From Rhizobium sp. Q54 (GTDB lineage: Bacteria > Pseudomonadota > Alphaproteobacteria > CADEGL01), in NCBI GenBank assembly GCA_945860095.1, contig CAMAPP010000013.1, forward strand, positions 1 to 38,961: a stretch of DNA of 38,961 bases. The letters run 5' to 3'. The notes below the pieces were generated by a model. The model saw only the letters and a program-made list of their open reading frames with translations. It searched no databases and was not told where the DNA came from. Positions 18,321 to 26,736 of this stretch are shown here, piece by piece. Made by a program: the position numbers and the translations under genes. Within the stretch, counting starts at the first letter, position 1; each line of letters opens with the position of its first letter.

Positions 18321-20627
18321 ATGACGCGGTTCGGCATCGGTCAATCGGTTCGCCGCAAGGAAGACCAGCGCCTTCTCCTCGGCCGCGGCCGGTTCGTCGA
18401 CGATCTCGTGCTCGCGCGCATGGCCCATGCCGTGGTCGTGCGCTCGCCGCATGCGCACGCGGACATCCTGGCGATCGATCTCGCCCCGGCCCGGCGCGCG
18501 CCGGGCGTGCTCGCCGTCGCGAGTTCAGCCGAACTCGAAAAAGACGGTATTCATTCCATCCCGGCGCTTTATAGGCCGCCCGAGATCGCGTTCAGCGAGG
18601 CGCCCATGCCCATACTCGCGCGGGGCCGGGTACGCCACGTGGGCGAGCCCGTGGTCTTCGTCGTCGCCCAAACCCTGGCCCAGGCGCGCGACGCGGCGGA
18701 ACGCGTCGAGATTTCCTATCGCCCCCTGCCCGCATCCGCCGATGTCGCGCGTGCCATGGCGGCGGGCACGCCGCGCCTTCACGACAGCGCGCCCGATAAT
18801 CGCTGCTACCGCTTCGAATCCGGCGACGAGGCCGCGACCGAGGCCGCGTTCCGCGACGCGGACCTCGTGGTGCGCGCGCATCTGCGCAATAACCGCCTGG
18901 TGATCAACGCCATCGAGCCGCGCGCCGCCATCGGCGATTTCGTCGATGGGCGCTTGGTGCTGTACGCCAATTCGCAAGTGCCGCACCGCCTCAAATCCAC
19001 CCTCGCCGAGCATATCTTTCGCGTGCCCGAGGACCGCGTGCGCGTCTTGATCGGGGACGTGGGCGGCGGCTTCGGCGCCAAGAACCAGCTTTATCCCGAG
19101 CATATCCTGGTGCTGTGGGCCGCGCGCGCCCTGGGCCGTCCGGTAAAATGGCTCGGCACCAATACCGAAGGCCACGTGGCCGACATCCAGGGCCGCGATC
19201 ACGACAGCAAGGCCGAGCTCGCGCTCGACAAGGACGGCACGTTCCGCGCCATCCGCGTGCGCACCTCGGCCGCGCTCGGCGCTTATGTGGCGACCAATGC
19301 CGCGCTCATTCCGACCGTCGGTCGCGCGGCGATGTGCGGGCCCTATCGCATCGGCGCGGGCCATATCCGGGTCGATGCCGTGTTCGCCAACACGACCCGC
19401 ACGGACGCCTATCGCGGCGCAGGCTCGCCCGAGGCCAATTACCTCGTCGAACGCCTGGTCGATCGCGCGGCGCGCACGCTGGGCGTGCCGGCCGAGGCGC
19501 TGCGCCGGAAGAATCTCCTGACCCCCGCCGATCTGCCCCACACCACGCCGTCCGGATACACCTTCGATGTCGGCGATTTCCCCCGCCGTCTCGACCAGGT
19601 TCTCGCGGCGGCGGACGCGACGGGTTTCCAAGCGCGGCGCCGGAACGCCGAAGCGCGCGGACGGCTGCGCGGCCTCGGCATCGCCTCGACCATCGAGGCC
19701 AAGGCCGGCGGCATGACCGAGACGACCGCCATCCGCTTCGATGCGCAAGGTCGCATCCGCGTGCTGTCGGGCATGATGGCGAACGGCCAGGGCCACGCCA
19801 CGACCTTCGCCCAGATCGTCGCCGACAAGCTCGGCCTCGATTGGGCCGATATCGAAATCGTCCAGAGCGATACCGACGCGGTCGCCACCGGCCTCGGCAC
19901 GGCGGGTTCGCGCTCGCTGGTGCTTGGCGGCTCCTCGCTCATGCGCGCGGCGGAGGCGGCAATCGAAAAAGGCTTGGCCGTCGCGGGCCAGTTGCTCGAG
20001 GCCGCGGTTGCGGATTTGATTTTCGAGAACGGCGCTTATGCCGTCGCCGGCACCGATCGGCGTGTGCGCTTTGCCGAGGTCGCGCGCGTGGTCGGCGACC
20101 CCCGGCGCCGCGCGCCGGGCATGCCGGACAGCCTCGATTCCGAGGCCAGTTTCGATTCCCGCTATTCCTTCCCCAATGCCAGCCATGTCGCCGAGGTCGA
20201 GATCGATCCCGAAACCGGGCATGTGGCACTCCTCGGCTACGCCGTCGCGCAAGATTCGGGCACCATCGTCAATCCCATGATCGTCGAGGGCCAGTTGCAT
20301 GGTGGCCTCGTCCAGGGTATCGGCCAGGCGCTGATGGAACACACGGTTTACGACGTGGACACCGCCCAACCGCTTTCGGGCTCGCTCCTCGACTACGCGC
20401 TGCCGCGTGCGGACGACGTGCCGATGTTCGCCATCGGTCTCGACGGCGTGCCCGCGCCGACCAATCCCCTGGGCGCGAAGGGCGTGGGCGAAACGGGCTG
20501 CACGGGCGCGCCGCCCGCCGTGATGAACGCCATCCTCGACGCCCTCGCCCCGCTCGGCGTCGAGCATATCGACATGCCGGCAACGCCCGAGAGCGTCTGG
20601 CGCGCAAACGCATCGGCGCGAGGATGA
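18321..20627 (+). CDS. Xanthine dehydrogenase-family molybdenum-binding (large) subunit
   Basis: The 768-residue protein is the molybdopterin-cytosine-dinucleotide-binding large subunit of a xanthine/aldehyde/CO dehydrogenase-type enzyme. It has the N-terminal start VRRKEDQRLLLGRGRFVDD, the GDVGGGFGAKN motif near residue 250, and the catalytic glutamate in KGVGETG near residue 724. The motif near residue 363 reads AYRGAGSPEA where form II enzymes usually have AYRGAGRPEA, and it lacks the AYRCSFR of true CO dehydrogenase. The FAD and 2Fe-2S subunits normally encoded next to it are absent, so partners must be elsewhere or the enzyme is unusual. It is flanked by the DMGDH-like gene (15-nt gap) and a transporter (ATGA overlap). 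Confidence 0.9.
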   Translation: MTRFGIGQSVRRKEDQRLLLGRGRFVDDLVLARMAHAVVVRSPHAHADILAIDLAPARRAPGVLAVASSAELEKDGIHSIPALYRPPEIAFSEAPMPILARGRVRHVGEPVVFVVAQTLAQARDAAERVEISYRPLPASADVARAMAAGTPRLHDSAPDNRCYRFESGDEAATEAAFRDADLVVRAHLRNNRLVINAIEPRAAIGDFVDGRLVLYANSQVPHRLKSTLAEHIFRVPEDRVRVLIGDVGGGFGAKNQLYPEHILVLWAARALGRPVKWLGTNTEGHVADIQGRDHDSKAELALDKDGTFRAIRVRTSAALGAYVATNAALIPTVGRAAMCGPYRIGAGHIRVDAVFANTTRTDAYRGAGSPEANYLVERLVDRAARTLGVPAEALRRKNLLTPADLPHTTPSGYTFDVGDFPRRLDQVLAAADATGFQARRRNAEARGRLRGLGIASTIEAKAGGMTETTAIRFDAQGRIRVLSGMMANGQGHATTFAQIVADKLGLDWADIEIVQSDTDAVATGLGTAGSRSLVLGGSSLMRAAEAAIEKGLAVAGQLLEAAVADLIFENGAYAVAGTDRRVRFAEVARVVGDPRRRAPGMPDSLDSEASFDSRYSFPNASHVAEVEIDPETGHVALLGYAVAQDSGTIVNPMIVEGQLHGGLVQGIGQALMEHTVYDVDTAQPLSGSLLDYALPRADDVPMFAIGLDGVPAPTNPLGAKGVGETGCTGAPPAVMNAILDALAPLGVEHIDMPATPESVWRANASARG

Positions 20628-21487
20628 ACCCCGCCCGCGCGCCGCTTTGGGCCGCCGCCGCGGTGTTGTTCGCGGGCTTCTTGTGGAGCCTGCAAGGTCT
20701 GACGATCCGCCTCATCGAGGACGCCTCGAGCGCCCAGATCGTCTATTGGCGCAATCTCGGGCAGTATTCGGCGCTTCTCGCCTTCGTCGCTTGGCGCAAT
20801 CGCGGCCGGATGTTCGCCGCCTTCGGCGCCGCGGGCGGCCTTGCGGTCGTCGGCGGGCTGTTCCAGGCGATTTCGAGTATTTCCGTCGTCTTTGCCTTCG
20901 GCCTGACGACGGTCGCCAATGTGAATTTCATTCTCTCGACCGGCCCGTTCATGGCCGGGCTCGGTGCGTGGCTGGTGCTGCGCGAACGGCTGTCGCGGCG
21001 CACGGTCGGCGCCATGGTGCTGGGCGCGATCGGCGTCGCGGTGATGATGATCGAGGGTTTGTCGGGCGGCCATCTGCTCGGCAACGCACTCGCCGTGACG
21101 ACAACCATGGGCTTTGCGGGCATGGCGGTCGTGCTGCGCGTGCGGCGCCATGTGGACATGCTGCCGACGGTGTGTTGGGGCACGGGTTTCGCCATTCTCG
21201 CGGGCTTGGCGATGACCGAGGGCCATGTCGCGATTCCGACGCAGGATATTGTCCTGTGCCTGTCGATGGGCGCGGCGCAGATCGCCTTCGGCCAGATCTT
21301 GTTCATCCTGGCCTCGCGCCACGTTCCCGCCGGGCCGCTGGCATTCCTCACGCTGAGCGAGATCGTGCTCGGGCCGCTTTGGGCCTGGATCGGGGTGAAC
21401 GAGGTACCGAGCCCGCTCACCCTCGTAGGCGGGGGAATCGTGATCGGCGCGATCGTCTGGCAGACGTTCGGCGAAACCAGGCGCTAG
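20624..21487 (+). CDS. DMT (EamA) family membrane transporter
   Basis: This 287-residue protein has about ten hydrophobic segments and two EamA-like repeats (LFAGFLWSLQGL near the N-terminus, FLTLSEIVLGPLWAWI in the second). The ATG at 20624 overlaps the stop of the molybdenum subunit gene (ATGA), so translation is probably coupled. It may export or import a substrate or product of the flavoprotein and molybdoenzyme upstream; that is inferred from position. Its TAG stop shares the palindrome CTAG with the stop of the convergent acyl-CoA synthetase gene. Confidence 0.87.
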   Translation: MNPARAPLWAAAAVLFAGFLWSLQGLTIRLIEDASSAQIVYWRNLGQYSALLAFVAWRNRGRMFAAFGAAGGLAVVGGLFQAISSISVVFAFGLTTVANVNFILSTGPFMAGLGAWLVLRERLSRRTVGAMVLGAIGVAVMMIEGLSGGHLLGNALAVTTTMGFAGMAVVLRVRRHVDMLPTVCWGTGFAILAGLAMTEGHVAIPTQDIVLCLSMGAAQIAFGQILFILASRHVPAGPLAFLTLSEIVLGPLWAWIGVNEVPSPLTLVGGGIVIGAIVWQTFGETRR

Positions 21488-23124
21488 CGCCAGCGCTTCT
21501 CGAACTTGTCGTAGCTGTTCGCGCGCAAATCCACGACGCCCGCGACGAGGGCCTTCTTCTCGACCCGGTCAGACGCGGTATAGCCGAAGGAATCGCGGTA
21601 TTCGATGAAGCGCGGCACCTTGAACTTTGCGAGATTTTCCTCGCAATGGGCGAGGATGCGCTCCGGTCCAACCTGTTCCTTTGTCAGTCCCGCCTGAAGC
21701 TGAACATAGGCCTTGACCTCCTCGCCCATCACCGGATCGGGCACGGGCACCACGGCGGCCTCCTTGATTTCCGCCATGGTGCGCAGCACCGCCTCGACCT
21801 CGCGCGCGGCCACGTTCTCGCCGCCCCGGCGCACCATTTCCTTGAGCCGGCCGACGATCGTGTAATAGCCGTCGGCGTCCACGCGGAACAAATCGCCGGT
21901 GCGGAACCAGCCATCGCGGAAGGAATCGCGATTGGCCTCGTCCTTCTTGTAATAGCCGTACATTTGCCCGGGGCCGCGCGTCCACAGTTCGCCCACATCG
22001 CCCGTCGGCACGGGAAGTCCGTCCTCGCCCATGATCTTGACCTCGCGGTGGGCCGAGGGAATGCCGCACGAGCCCGAGCCCACCATGTGCGTGTCCTCGG
22101 GCGGCATATAAAGGCACGTCCCGTTCTCGGTCATGCCGTACATCTCGCGCGCGGTGACGTTGAAGCGCTTCTCGAGCGGGGCGTGATTTTCCTTGGTGAG
22201 GCCGAAGGTGAAGGCGTGCCTCAAGCCGCTTTGACCGTCGAGGGGATGTTCGGGCTGCTTGAACACGGGCTCGAACATGAGGCAGCACTCGAGCGCGTGC
22301 GCGCGCACCCATGCCATGAAGCGCGCATTGCGCGGCGCCGAGCAGAGATACACGGCGGCGCCGTCGAGGAAAGCCATCGGCACGATGAACATGGGATCGA
22401 TGTAGAAAAAATACTGCGCGATCAGCAGGCGCTGGAACGATTTTCGCGTCTGATAAAGCACGGTGCGCGCCATCAGCAGCCAAAAGCGCTGCGGCACGAC
22501 GCAGCCCTTGGGAAACCCGGTCGTGCCCGAGGTGTATTGGATATTGGAGGGATCGTCCAAGCCGCCTTCCTCGACGGGCAGGGTGCTGGGGTCCGCGGCG
22601 GCGACGATTTTCTCCCAATCGTGCGCCGCGCCCGCAACCGCCCCGCCATATGCGACGATGCGCGCCGCGACGAGGGCCGGCGGCCTCTTGCCCACGCCCG
22701 CGAACACGGACGCGAAATCCGCGTGGATCACCAAGGCCTCGGCCTCGGCGTCGTCGAGCACGTATTCGAGTTCGCGCGCGGTGTAGCGCACATTGACCGG
22801 AATCATCACGCAGCCGAGGCGGCAGAGAGCAAGCCAGGTCACGGGATAGGCGCCCAGATTGGGCAGCATGACCGCGACATGGGCGCCCTTGCCAAGGCCG
22901 AGCGCCGCCAGCGCGGCGGCGCAGGCATCGACCCGGTCGCGGAGCTGGGCGTAACTCAGGGTCTCGCCGGTCTCGAAAAACACCAGCGCCTTCTTGTCTT
23001 TGTATTTCGCCGCCGCCTCGGCCAGCAGGGCATAAAGGCTCGGCGGCAAGGGCGTCGCCTCGAGCGCGCGCTGCTCGCGGAATATCGCGCGATGGCGCGC
23101 CCAAATGCGTTCGATATCGGCCAT
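21484..23124 (-). CDS. AMP-binding acyl-CoA synthetase
   Basis: This ANL-superfamily ligase activates a carboxylic acid to its CoA thioester through an acyl-adenylate. The 546-residue protein has QYTSGTTGFPKGCVVP (P-loop), YGMTENG, FRTGDLFRVDADGYY and GRLKEMVRRGGENVAAREVE. At the C-terminus, where the A10 motif usually reads PTGKV, it has TASDRVEKK, so the catalytic lysine aligns with arginine. Some CaiC-related ligases have SERV-type sequences here. The start at 23124 (MADIERIWARHRA) is preferred over 23175 because the 17 extra residues are not family-like. It diverges from a MaoC hydratase gene. The substrate is unknown. Confidence 0.88.
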   Translation of the reverse strand: MADIERIWARHRAIFREQRALEATPLPPSLYALLAEAAAKYKDKKALVFFETGETLSYAQLRDRVDACAAALAALGLGKGAHVAVMLPNLGAYPVTWLALCRLGCVMIPVNVRYTARELEYVLDDAEAEALVIHADFASVFAGVGKRPPALVAARIVAYGGAVAGAAHDWEKIVAAADPSTLPVEEGGLDDPSNIQYTSGTTGFPKGCVVPQRFWLLMARTVLYQTRKSFQRLLIAQYFFYIDPMFIVPMAFLDGAAVYLCSAPRNARFMAWVRAHALECCLMFEPVFKQPEHPLDGQSGLRHAFTFGLTKENHAPLEKRFNVTAREMYGMTENGTCLYMPPEDTHMVGSGSCGIPSAHREVKIMGEDGLPVPTGDVGELWTRGPGQMYGYYKKDEANRDSFRDGWFRTGDLFRVDADGYYTIVGRLKEMVRRGGENVAAREVEAVLRTMAEIKEAAVVPVPDPVMGEEVKAYVQLQAGLTKEQVGPERILAHCEENLAKFKVPRFIEYRDSFGYTASDRVEKKALVAGVVDLRANSYDKFEKRWR

Positions 23125-23237
23125 GATTCCCCTCGCGACCGCGCGATGATGTCCTTGGGACGCGTGCCGGATCAAGCGCTTCTGCTAGACTTGGCGCGCC
23201 GCAATCCAGGGCTGGGCTGCTTGCCAGGAGGGGAACC

Positions 23238-23708
23238 ATGACGGATTTCCGCATCGCCACGGGAAAAAGCCTCGTCGGCCAAGAGATTCACCTTTCCGAT
23301 TGGGTGACGATCACCCAGGAGATGGTCACGGGCTTTGCCGCCACGACGCTCGATCCCGATTGGATGCATGTCGATGTCGCGCGTTCGCGCCGCGAAAGCC
23401 CTTATGGCGAGACCATCGTCCAGGGCTTTCTCATGCAATCGCTCATCATTTATTTCACGCACAAAGGCGCCGCCCAGCCCTCCGACGTGGCCTATGGCTT
23501 GAATTACGGCATGGACAAGGTGCGTTTTCTGGTGCCGGTGCGCACGGGATCGCGCGTGCGCGACCGGATCACGCTCACGGGCTTCGACGAGCGCGCGCCG
23601 GGGCGCTATCTCCAGCGCTCGCACCACGTCGTCGAGGTCGAGGGCGAAACCAAACCCGCCGTGGTCGCCGACTGGCTGACCCTGTGGTTCAAGGAACTCG
23701 ACAGCTAG
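23238..23708 (+). CDS. MaoC-like (R)-specific enoyl-CoA hydratase family protein
   Basis: MaoC-fold hotdog proteins hydrate enoyl-CoA thioesters. The 156-residue protein has the hydratase-type active-site segment TTLDPDWMHVD, with Asp and His in the expected spacing, and GETIVQGFLMQSL after it. A strong Shine-Dalgarno (AGGAGGGG, 23226-23233) precedes ATG 23238. It is divergent from the acyl-CoA synthetase gene (113-bp gap), suggesting a shared promoter region and related roles in CoA-ester breakdown. Confidence 0.88.
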   Translation: MTDFRIATGKSLVGQEIHLSDWVTITQEMVTGFAATTLDPDWMHVDVARSRRESPYGETIVQGFLMQSLIIYFTHKGAAQPSDVAYGLNYGMDKVRFLVPVRTGSRVRDRITLTGFDERAPGRYLQRSHHVVEVEGETKPAVVADWLTLWFKELDS

Positions 23709-23764
23709 CCGAGGAATTGGTTCGATTCGCCGCCAAGGCACCGTCACTTTCCCGGCGCGAGCGT

Positions 23765-24229
23765 TTATCGCTTTTGCCCGCGTCTGGAGATTTTCCGGTG
23801 TTGCCTTGCCGGCGTGCGGAGAATTTTCCGCAACTCTTGGCGCGTGGGCCTGATTCGCAATTTGAACCACGCCGCAAGACCCTTGAACGCAATCTGCCTT
23901 CTAACAACGGCGACGATGATGTCGTCCAGAGGCTGGTCATCCACGAGCGCGGTTAGGGAGTAACCGCTTCTTGAAAGCATTGTGTGGAGCAATATAAGCG
24001 TGGTTCGCTTGTTGCCATCCGCAAATCCATGGTTTGTGGCCATGGATTCGACGAGGGCGGCGGCCTTCCGTTCGATCTGTCGATAATAACCGTTGTATGG
24101 ACGCCCCAGCGCGGATTCCACCAGCGATGGGTTCGGAATACCGGCTCGTCCGCCGAATTTGAGCGCTCTTTCATGGGCGCTCAGCGCATCGGCAAGGGTA
24201 AGTCGGTAGTGGCGCCTACCGCGTGGCAA
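23765..24229 (-). CDS. doc: Fic/Doc family toxin (death-on-curing type)
   Basis: The 154-residue protein has the Fic-fold motif HGFADGNKRT near residues 67-76. GNKR rather than GNGR is the Doc signature, and Doc phosphorylates EF-Tu in phage P1. Supporting features are LTLADALSAHERAL near the N-terminus and PSLVESALGRPYNGYY before the motif. The start is a TTG at 24229 overlapping the end of the antitoxin gene by 14 nt; no ATG or GTG fits better. The C-terminal 25 residues are basic (RKISRRGQKR) and extend beyond typical Doc. The surrounding DNA is visibly less GC-rich than its neighbours, suggesting acquisition. Confidence 0.85.
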   Translation of the reverse strand: MPRGRRHYRLTLADALSAHERALKFGGRAGIPNPSLVESALGRPYNGYYRQIERKAAALVESMATNHGFADGNKRTTLILLHTMLSRSGYSLTALVDDQPLDDIIVAVVRRQIAFKGLAAWFKLRIRPTRQELRKILRTPARQHRKISRRGQKR

Positions 24230-24422
24230 GGCGCTTTAGAGCATCGCCGTAAATGGAGACCGCTTCGTCCATCGCGGAGAGCGAGGTCTTGCTGGTCGCA
24301 ACGGTTCCCAGGCGCCCTGCTTCGTTCTTGATGTGCCAAACCTCGCGCCCGGATGCGGTCTTCTTGCCGCCGGCCACGTCCTTGGAGAGGCCACCCGCTC
24401 CCTGGAGCTTCTTCGCCGCCAT
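24216..24422 (-). CDS. Putative antitoxin partner of Doc toxin
   Basis: This 68-residue protein is encoded immediately upstream of doc and overlaps it by 14 nt, the classical antitoxin-first order. ATG 24422 is preceded by a strong AGGAGGG Shine-Dalgarno. The sequence is basic and Gly/Lys-rich at the N-terminus, with a hydrophilic middle (SGREVWHIKNEAGRLG) and a helical C-terminus (SAMDEAVSIYGDALKRLATR). It does not resemble Phd, the usual Doc partner. Its SAMDEA is near, but does not satisfy, the SxxxE(G/N) Fic-inhibition motif. The role is inferred from position. Confidence 0.75.
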   Translation of the reverse strand: MAAKKLQGAGGLSKDVAGGKKTASGREVWHIKNEAGRLGTVATSKTSLSAMDEAVSIYGDALKRLATR

Positions 24423-24591
24423 GCTGCCCTCCTACGCCGCCTAAAACTATTTAGTCAGAAAGCCATGAAAACTCAAGGAAGCCGGAACGCTCCCGTTCTT
24501 CATCCTGAGCCCGGCATTTTTCTTTTCGACGTTGCACGCTTTCCGGACCCCACTTCATGAACGCTCGATGCGAACGTCGTGGCCACGCGGG

Positions 24592-25092
24592 TTAAACCGC
24601 CGAGACCGCCTTCTTCGGCGCAAAGCCGATGGCGCGTCCGGCCTGTTCGGGCATGGGCAGGGTCTTGTGCGTGCACCAGACCGCATCGAGCCGCGCGCGC
24701 GCGTCCGCGGGCCAGGGGGCCGAACGCCGCGCCTTCAAGTCGACGTGGAGGTACATGACCTCGTTGGTCGCAGCGAGATAGCCCTTCTCGGCGTGATACA
24801 TGCGATAGAAGGCGCGGTTGCGCTTGTCGTCATGGCCCAAAAGCTGGGCCGTCAGGCGCAGCCGGTCGCCCTCGCGCACCTCGCCGAGGAAATTTATGTG
24901 AGTCTCGACCGCGAATTGCGCGCAATCCTCGCGCGCGCGGTAATTCTCCGATAGATCGAGATGGGCATAAAAATCGCGCGCCGCATACTCGAAGACCAAG
25001 AGGTAATAGCCGATATTCATGTGGCCGGAATAATCGATCCATTCCGTGCGCACGATCTGGTCCTGGCAGGCGAATTCCTCGACTCGGCTCAT
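24592..25092 (-). CDS. Hotdog-fold acyl-CoA thioesterase
   Basis: The 166-residue protein is a 4-hydroxybenzoyl-CoA thioesterase-type hotdog enzyme. The active-site helix region is TEWIDYSGHMNIGYY, with the aspartate expected for catalysis, followed by YAARDFYAHL and VETHINFLGEVREGDRL. The start at 25092 has GGAGGA about 5 nt upstream; a longer frame continuing upstream is not coding. Similar thioesterases occur in carnitine-degradation loci (betainyl-CoA), but the substrate here is not determined. It is divergent from the racemase-like gene. The 169-bp spacer 24423-24591 to the antitoxin gene is AT-richer and probably holds the TA promoter. Confidence 0.87.
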   Translation of the reverse strand: MSRVEEFACQDQIVRTEWIDYSGHMNIGYYLLVFEYAARDFYAHLDLSENYRAREDCAQFAVETHINFLGEVREGDRLRLTAQLLGHDDKRNRAFYRMYHAEKGYLAATNEVMYLHVDLKARRSAPWPADARARLDAVWCTHKTLPMPEQAGRAIGFAPKKAVSAV

Positions 25093-25242
25093 GGTTCCTC
25101 CGCGGGTCCGGCACTTTAGGAATACCGCCGCGCGCGGTAAAGGCGCCGGTTGCGGGTCCGGGACCGGGGCGCCAGGATGGCTGCCGCGAACGGGCGGCCG
25201 AAAACAGGCGACAAGCAACGGGCGGCAAGCGGAGAAACGGCG

Positions 25243-26013
25243 ATGCAGAACGACACCAGCCGCGTCGCGACCGGTGGCAAGGCGGTTTACGGCGCCTGTC
25301 TTGGGATTCTGATGCTGGACGCGCGTTTCCCGCGCATTCCAGGTGATATGGGAAATGCCACAACCTGGCCATTCCCCGTGCTGTACAAGGTCGTATCGGG
25401 CGCCACGCCCGAGCGCGTGGTGCTGCAAGGTGCCGCGGGCCTGCTCGACACCTTCCTCGAAGCCGCCGCCGAACTCGTGCATATCGGCGCCGACGGCATC
25501 ACCACCAATTGCGGCTTTCTGTCGCTCTATCAGGCCGATCTCGCGCGCCATTGCCGCGTGCCCGTCGCGACCTCGAGCCTCATGCAGGTGCCCTTCGTCC
25601 AGGCCCTGCTGCCGCCGGGCAAGCGCGTGGGCGTACTCACGGTAAGCGCGCGCACGCTCACCCCCGCCCATCTCGCCGCGGCCAATGTGCCGCTCGACAC
25701 TCCGGTCGAGGGCACGGATGGCGGACGCGAATTCACCCGCGTGCTGATGGGCAATATCGAGCGCCTCGACGGCGCCTTGGCCGAGCAGGACATCCTGGAC
25801 GCGGGCGATAGGCTGTTGAAAAAGGCGCCGGACGTGGGCGCGATCGTGCTCGAATGCACGAACATGGTGCCCTATGCGCGCGCGCTCCGGCGCAGGCTCG
25901 ATTTGCCGGTATTCGACATCTACAACTTCGTCTCCTGGTTCCACGCCGCGCTGTCGCCGCGCGATTTCGGCCCGCCGGGTTCCGCGCCGGGCGCGCACGC
26001 GACCATTCCCTGA
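25243..26013 (+). CDS. Aspartate/glutamate racemase family protein
   Basis: The 256-residue protein belongs to the cofactor-independent Asp/Glu racemase superfamily. Both catalytic cysteine contexts are visible: TTNCGFLSLYQ and LECTNMVPYA. The start at 25243 has GGAGA about 8 nt upstream. An ATG at 25186 would add low-complexity residues. True glutamate racemases differ; related enzymes act as hydantoin or maleate racemases or isomerases, so the substrate is open. It is followed 23 nt later by a methyltransferase gene. Confidence 0.82.
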   Translation: MQNDTSRVATGGKAVYGACLGILMLDARFPRIPGDMGNATTWPFPVLYKVVSGATPERVVLQGAAGLLDTFLEAAAELVHIGADGITTNCGFLSLYQADLARHCRVPVATSSLMQVPFVQALLPPGKRVGVLTVSARTLTPAHLAAANVPLDTPVEGTDGGREFTRVLMGNIERLDGALAEQDILDAGDRLLKKAPDVGAIVLECTNMVPYARALRRRLDLPVFDIYNFVSWFHAALSPRDFGPPGSAPGAHATIP

Positions 26014-26036
26014 CGCGAATTCGAGCCCAACCCAAT

Positions 26037-26729
26037 ATGACCACCCATCCCCGAGCGGACATCCCGGTTCTCGCCGACGATCCGGTGAAGAACCATCCGA
26101 CGCGCGGCGAGCAGCTCGACATCCTCGCGAGCCTCGCCGCGGATCTGTTGAAGCCGGGCGACTCGCTGATCGATTTGGGCGTGGGCGTGGGCTATGTCGC
26201 GCGCATGATCGCGGCGCGCGTGCCGGGTCTCGAATTGACCGGCATCGATTTGAAACCCGCCTCGCTCGCCGGGGCGCGCGCGTGCCTCGCGCCGCTGGTG
26301 GGCAAGCTATCGCTCGTCGAGGGCGATTTGAACGCGCTCGATTCCCTGGCCGTGCCCGGCGGGAAGTTCCGCTGTGCCGTGTCGGTGCTGACCTTTCACG
26401 ACCTTCCCGACGACGCCAAGCGCCGCGCGATCGCGTGGATCGCGCGCCATCTGCAACCGGGCGGCGTATTCTTGTTCCTCGACCGGGTGCGGCTCGACGA
26501 GGCGGCCCTGTTCCCGCTTCAAGTATCGCTTTGGAATCGCATGATCCGCGTTTACGGCGAGTCCATGCGCCGCGCGGATACCTACGAGGAATATCTGGCC
26601 GATCTCACCGCGACGAACCAGGTGGCGCGCTTTGCGGACTACCTGTCCTGGTTCGCCGCCGAGGGCCTTGCCGCCGATTGCATTCACCGACATGGCAATA
26701 TCGCCCTGTTCGGCGCGGCAAAGACCTAG
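26037..26729 (+). CDS. Class I SAM-dependent methyltransferase
   Basis: The 230-residue protein has a Rossmann-fold methyltransferase core: motif I LIDLGVGVGYVARMI (about residues 44-58), an acidic strand ending TGIDLKP, and the post-motif FHDLPDDAKRRA. The substrate is unknown. It probably shares a transcript with the racemase-like gene 23 nt upstream. The minus-strand gene that follows ends only 8 bases after its stop. Confidence 0.83.
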   Translation: MTTHPRADIPVLADDPVKNHPTRGEQLDILASLAADLLKPGDSLIDLGVGVGYVARMIAARVPGLELTGIDLKPASLAGARACLAPLVGKLSLVEGDLNALDSLAVPGGKFRCAVSVLTFHDLPDDAKRRAIAWIARHLQPGGVFLFLDRVRLDEAALFPLQVSLWNRMIRVYGESMRRADTYEEYLADLTATNQVARFADYLSWFAAEGLAADCIHRHGNIALFGAAKT

Positions 26730-26736
26730 ACCGCGT

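Noticed and set aside
18525-20567. 680-codon open frame on the minus strand opposite the molybdenum subunit gene
   Set aside because: It mirrors the plus-strand gene in a GC-rich sequence, has no recognisable domain, and the plus strand has full family motifs throughout.
23709-24591. Mobile-element boundaries around the toxin-antitoxin region
   Set aside because: The composition shift is suggestive, but no flanking direct repeats, integrase or insertion-sequence ends were found.
24592-25998. Apparent long protein extending the thioesterase to 468 residues
   Set aside because: The extra part is antisense to the racemase-like gene. A Shine-Dalgarno and the family start are at 25092.
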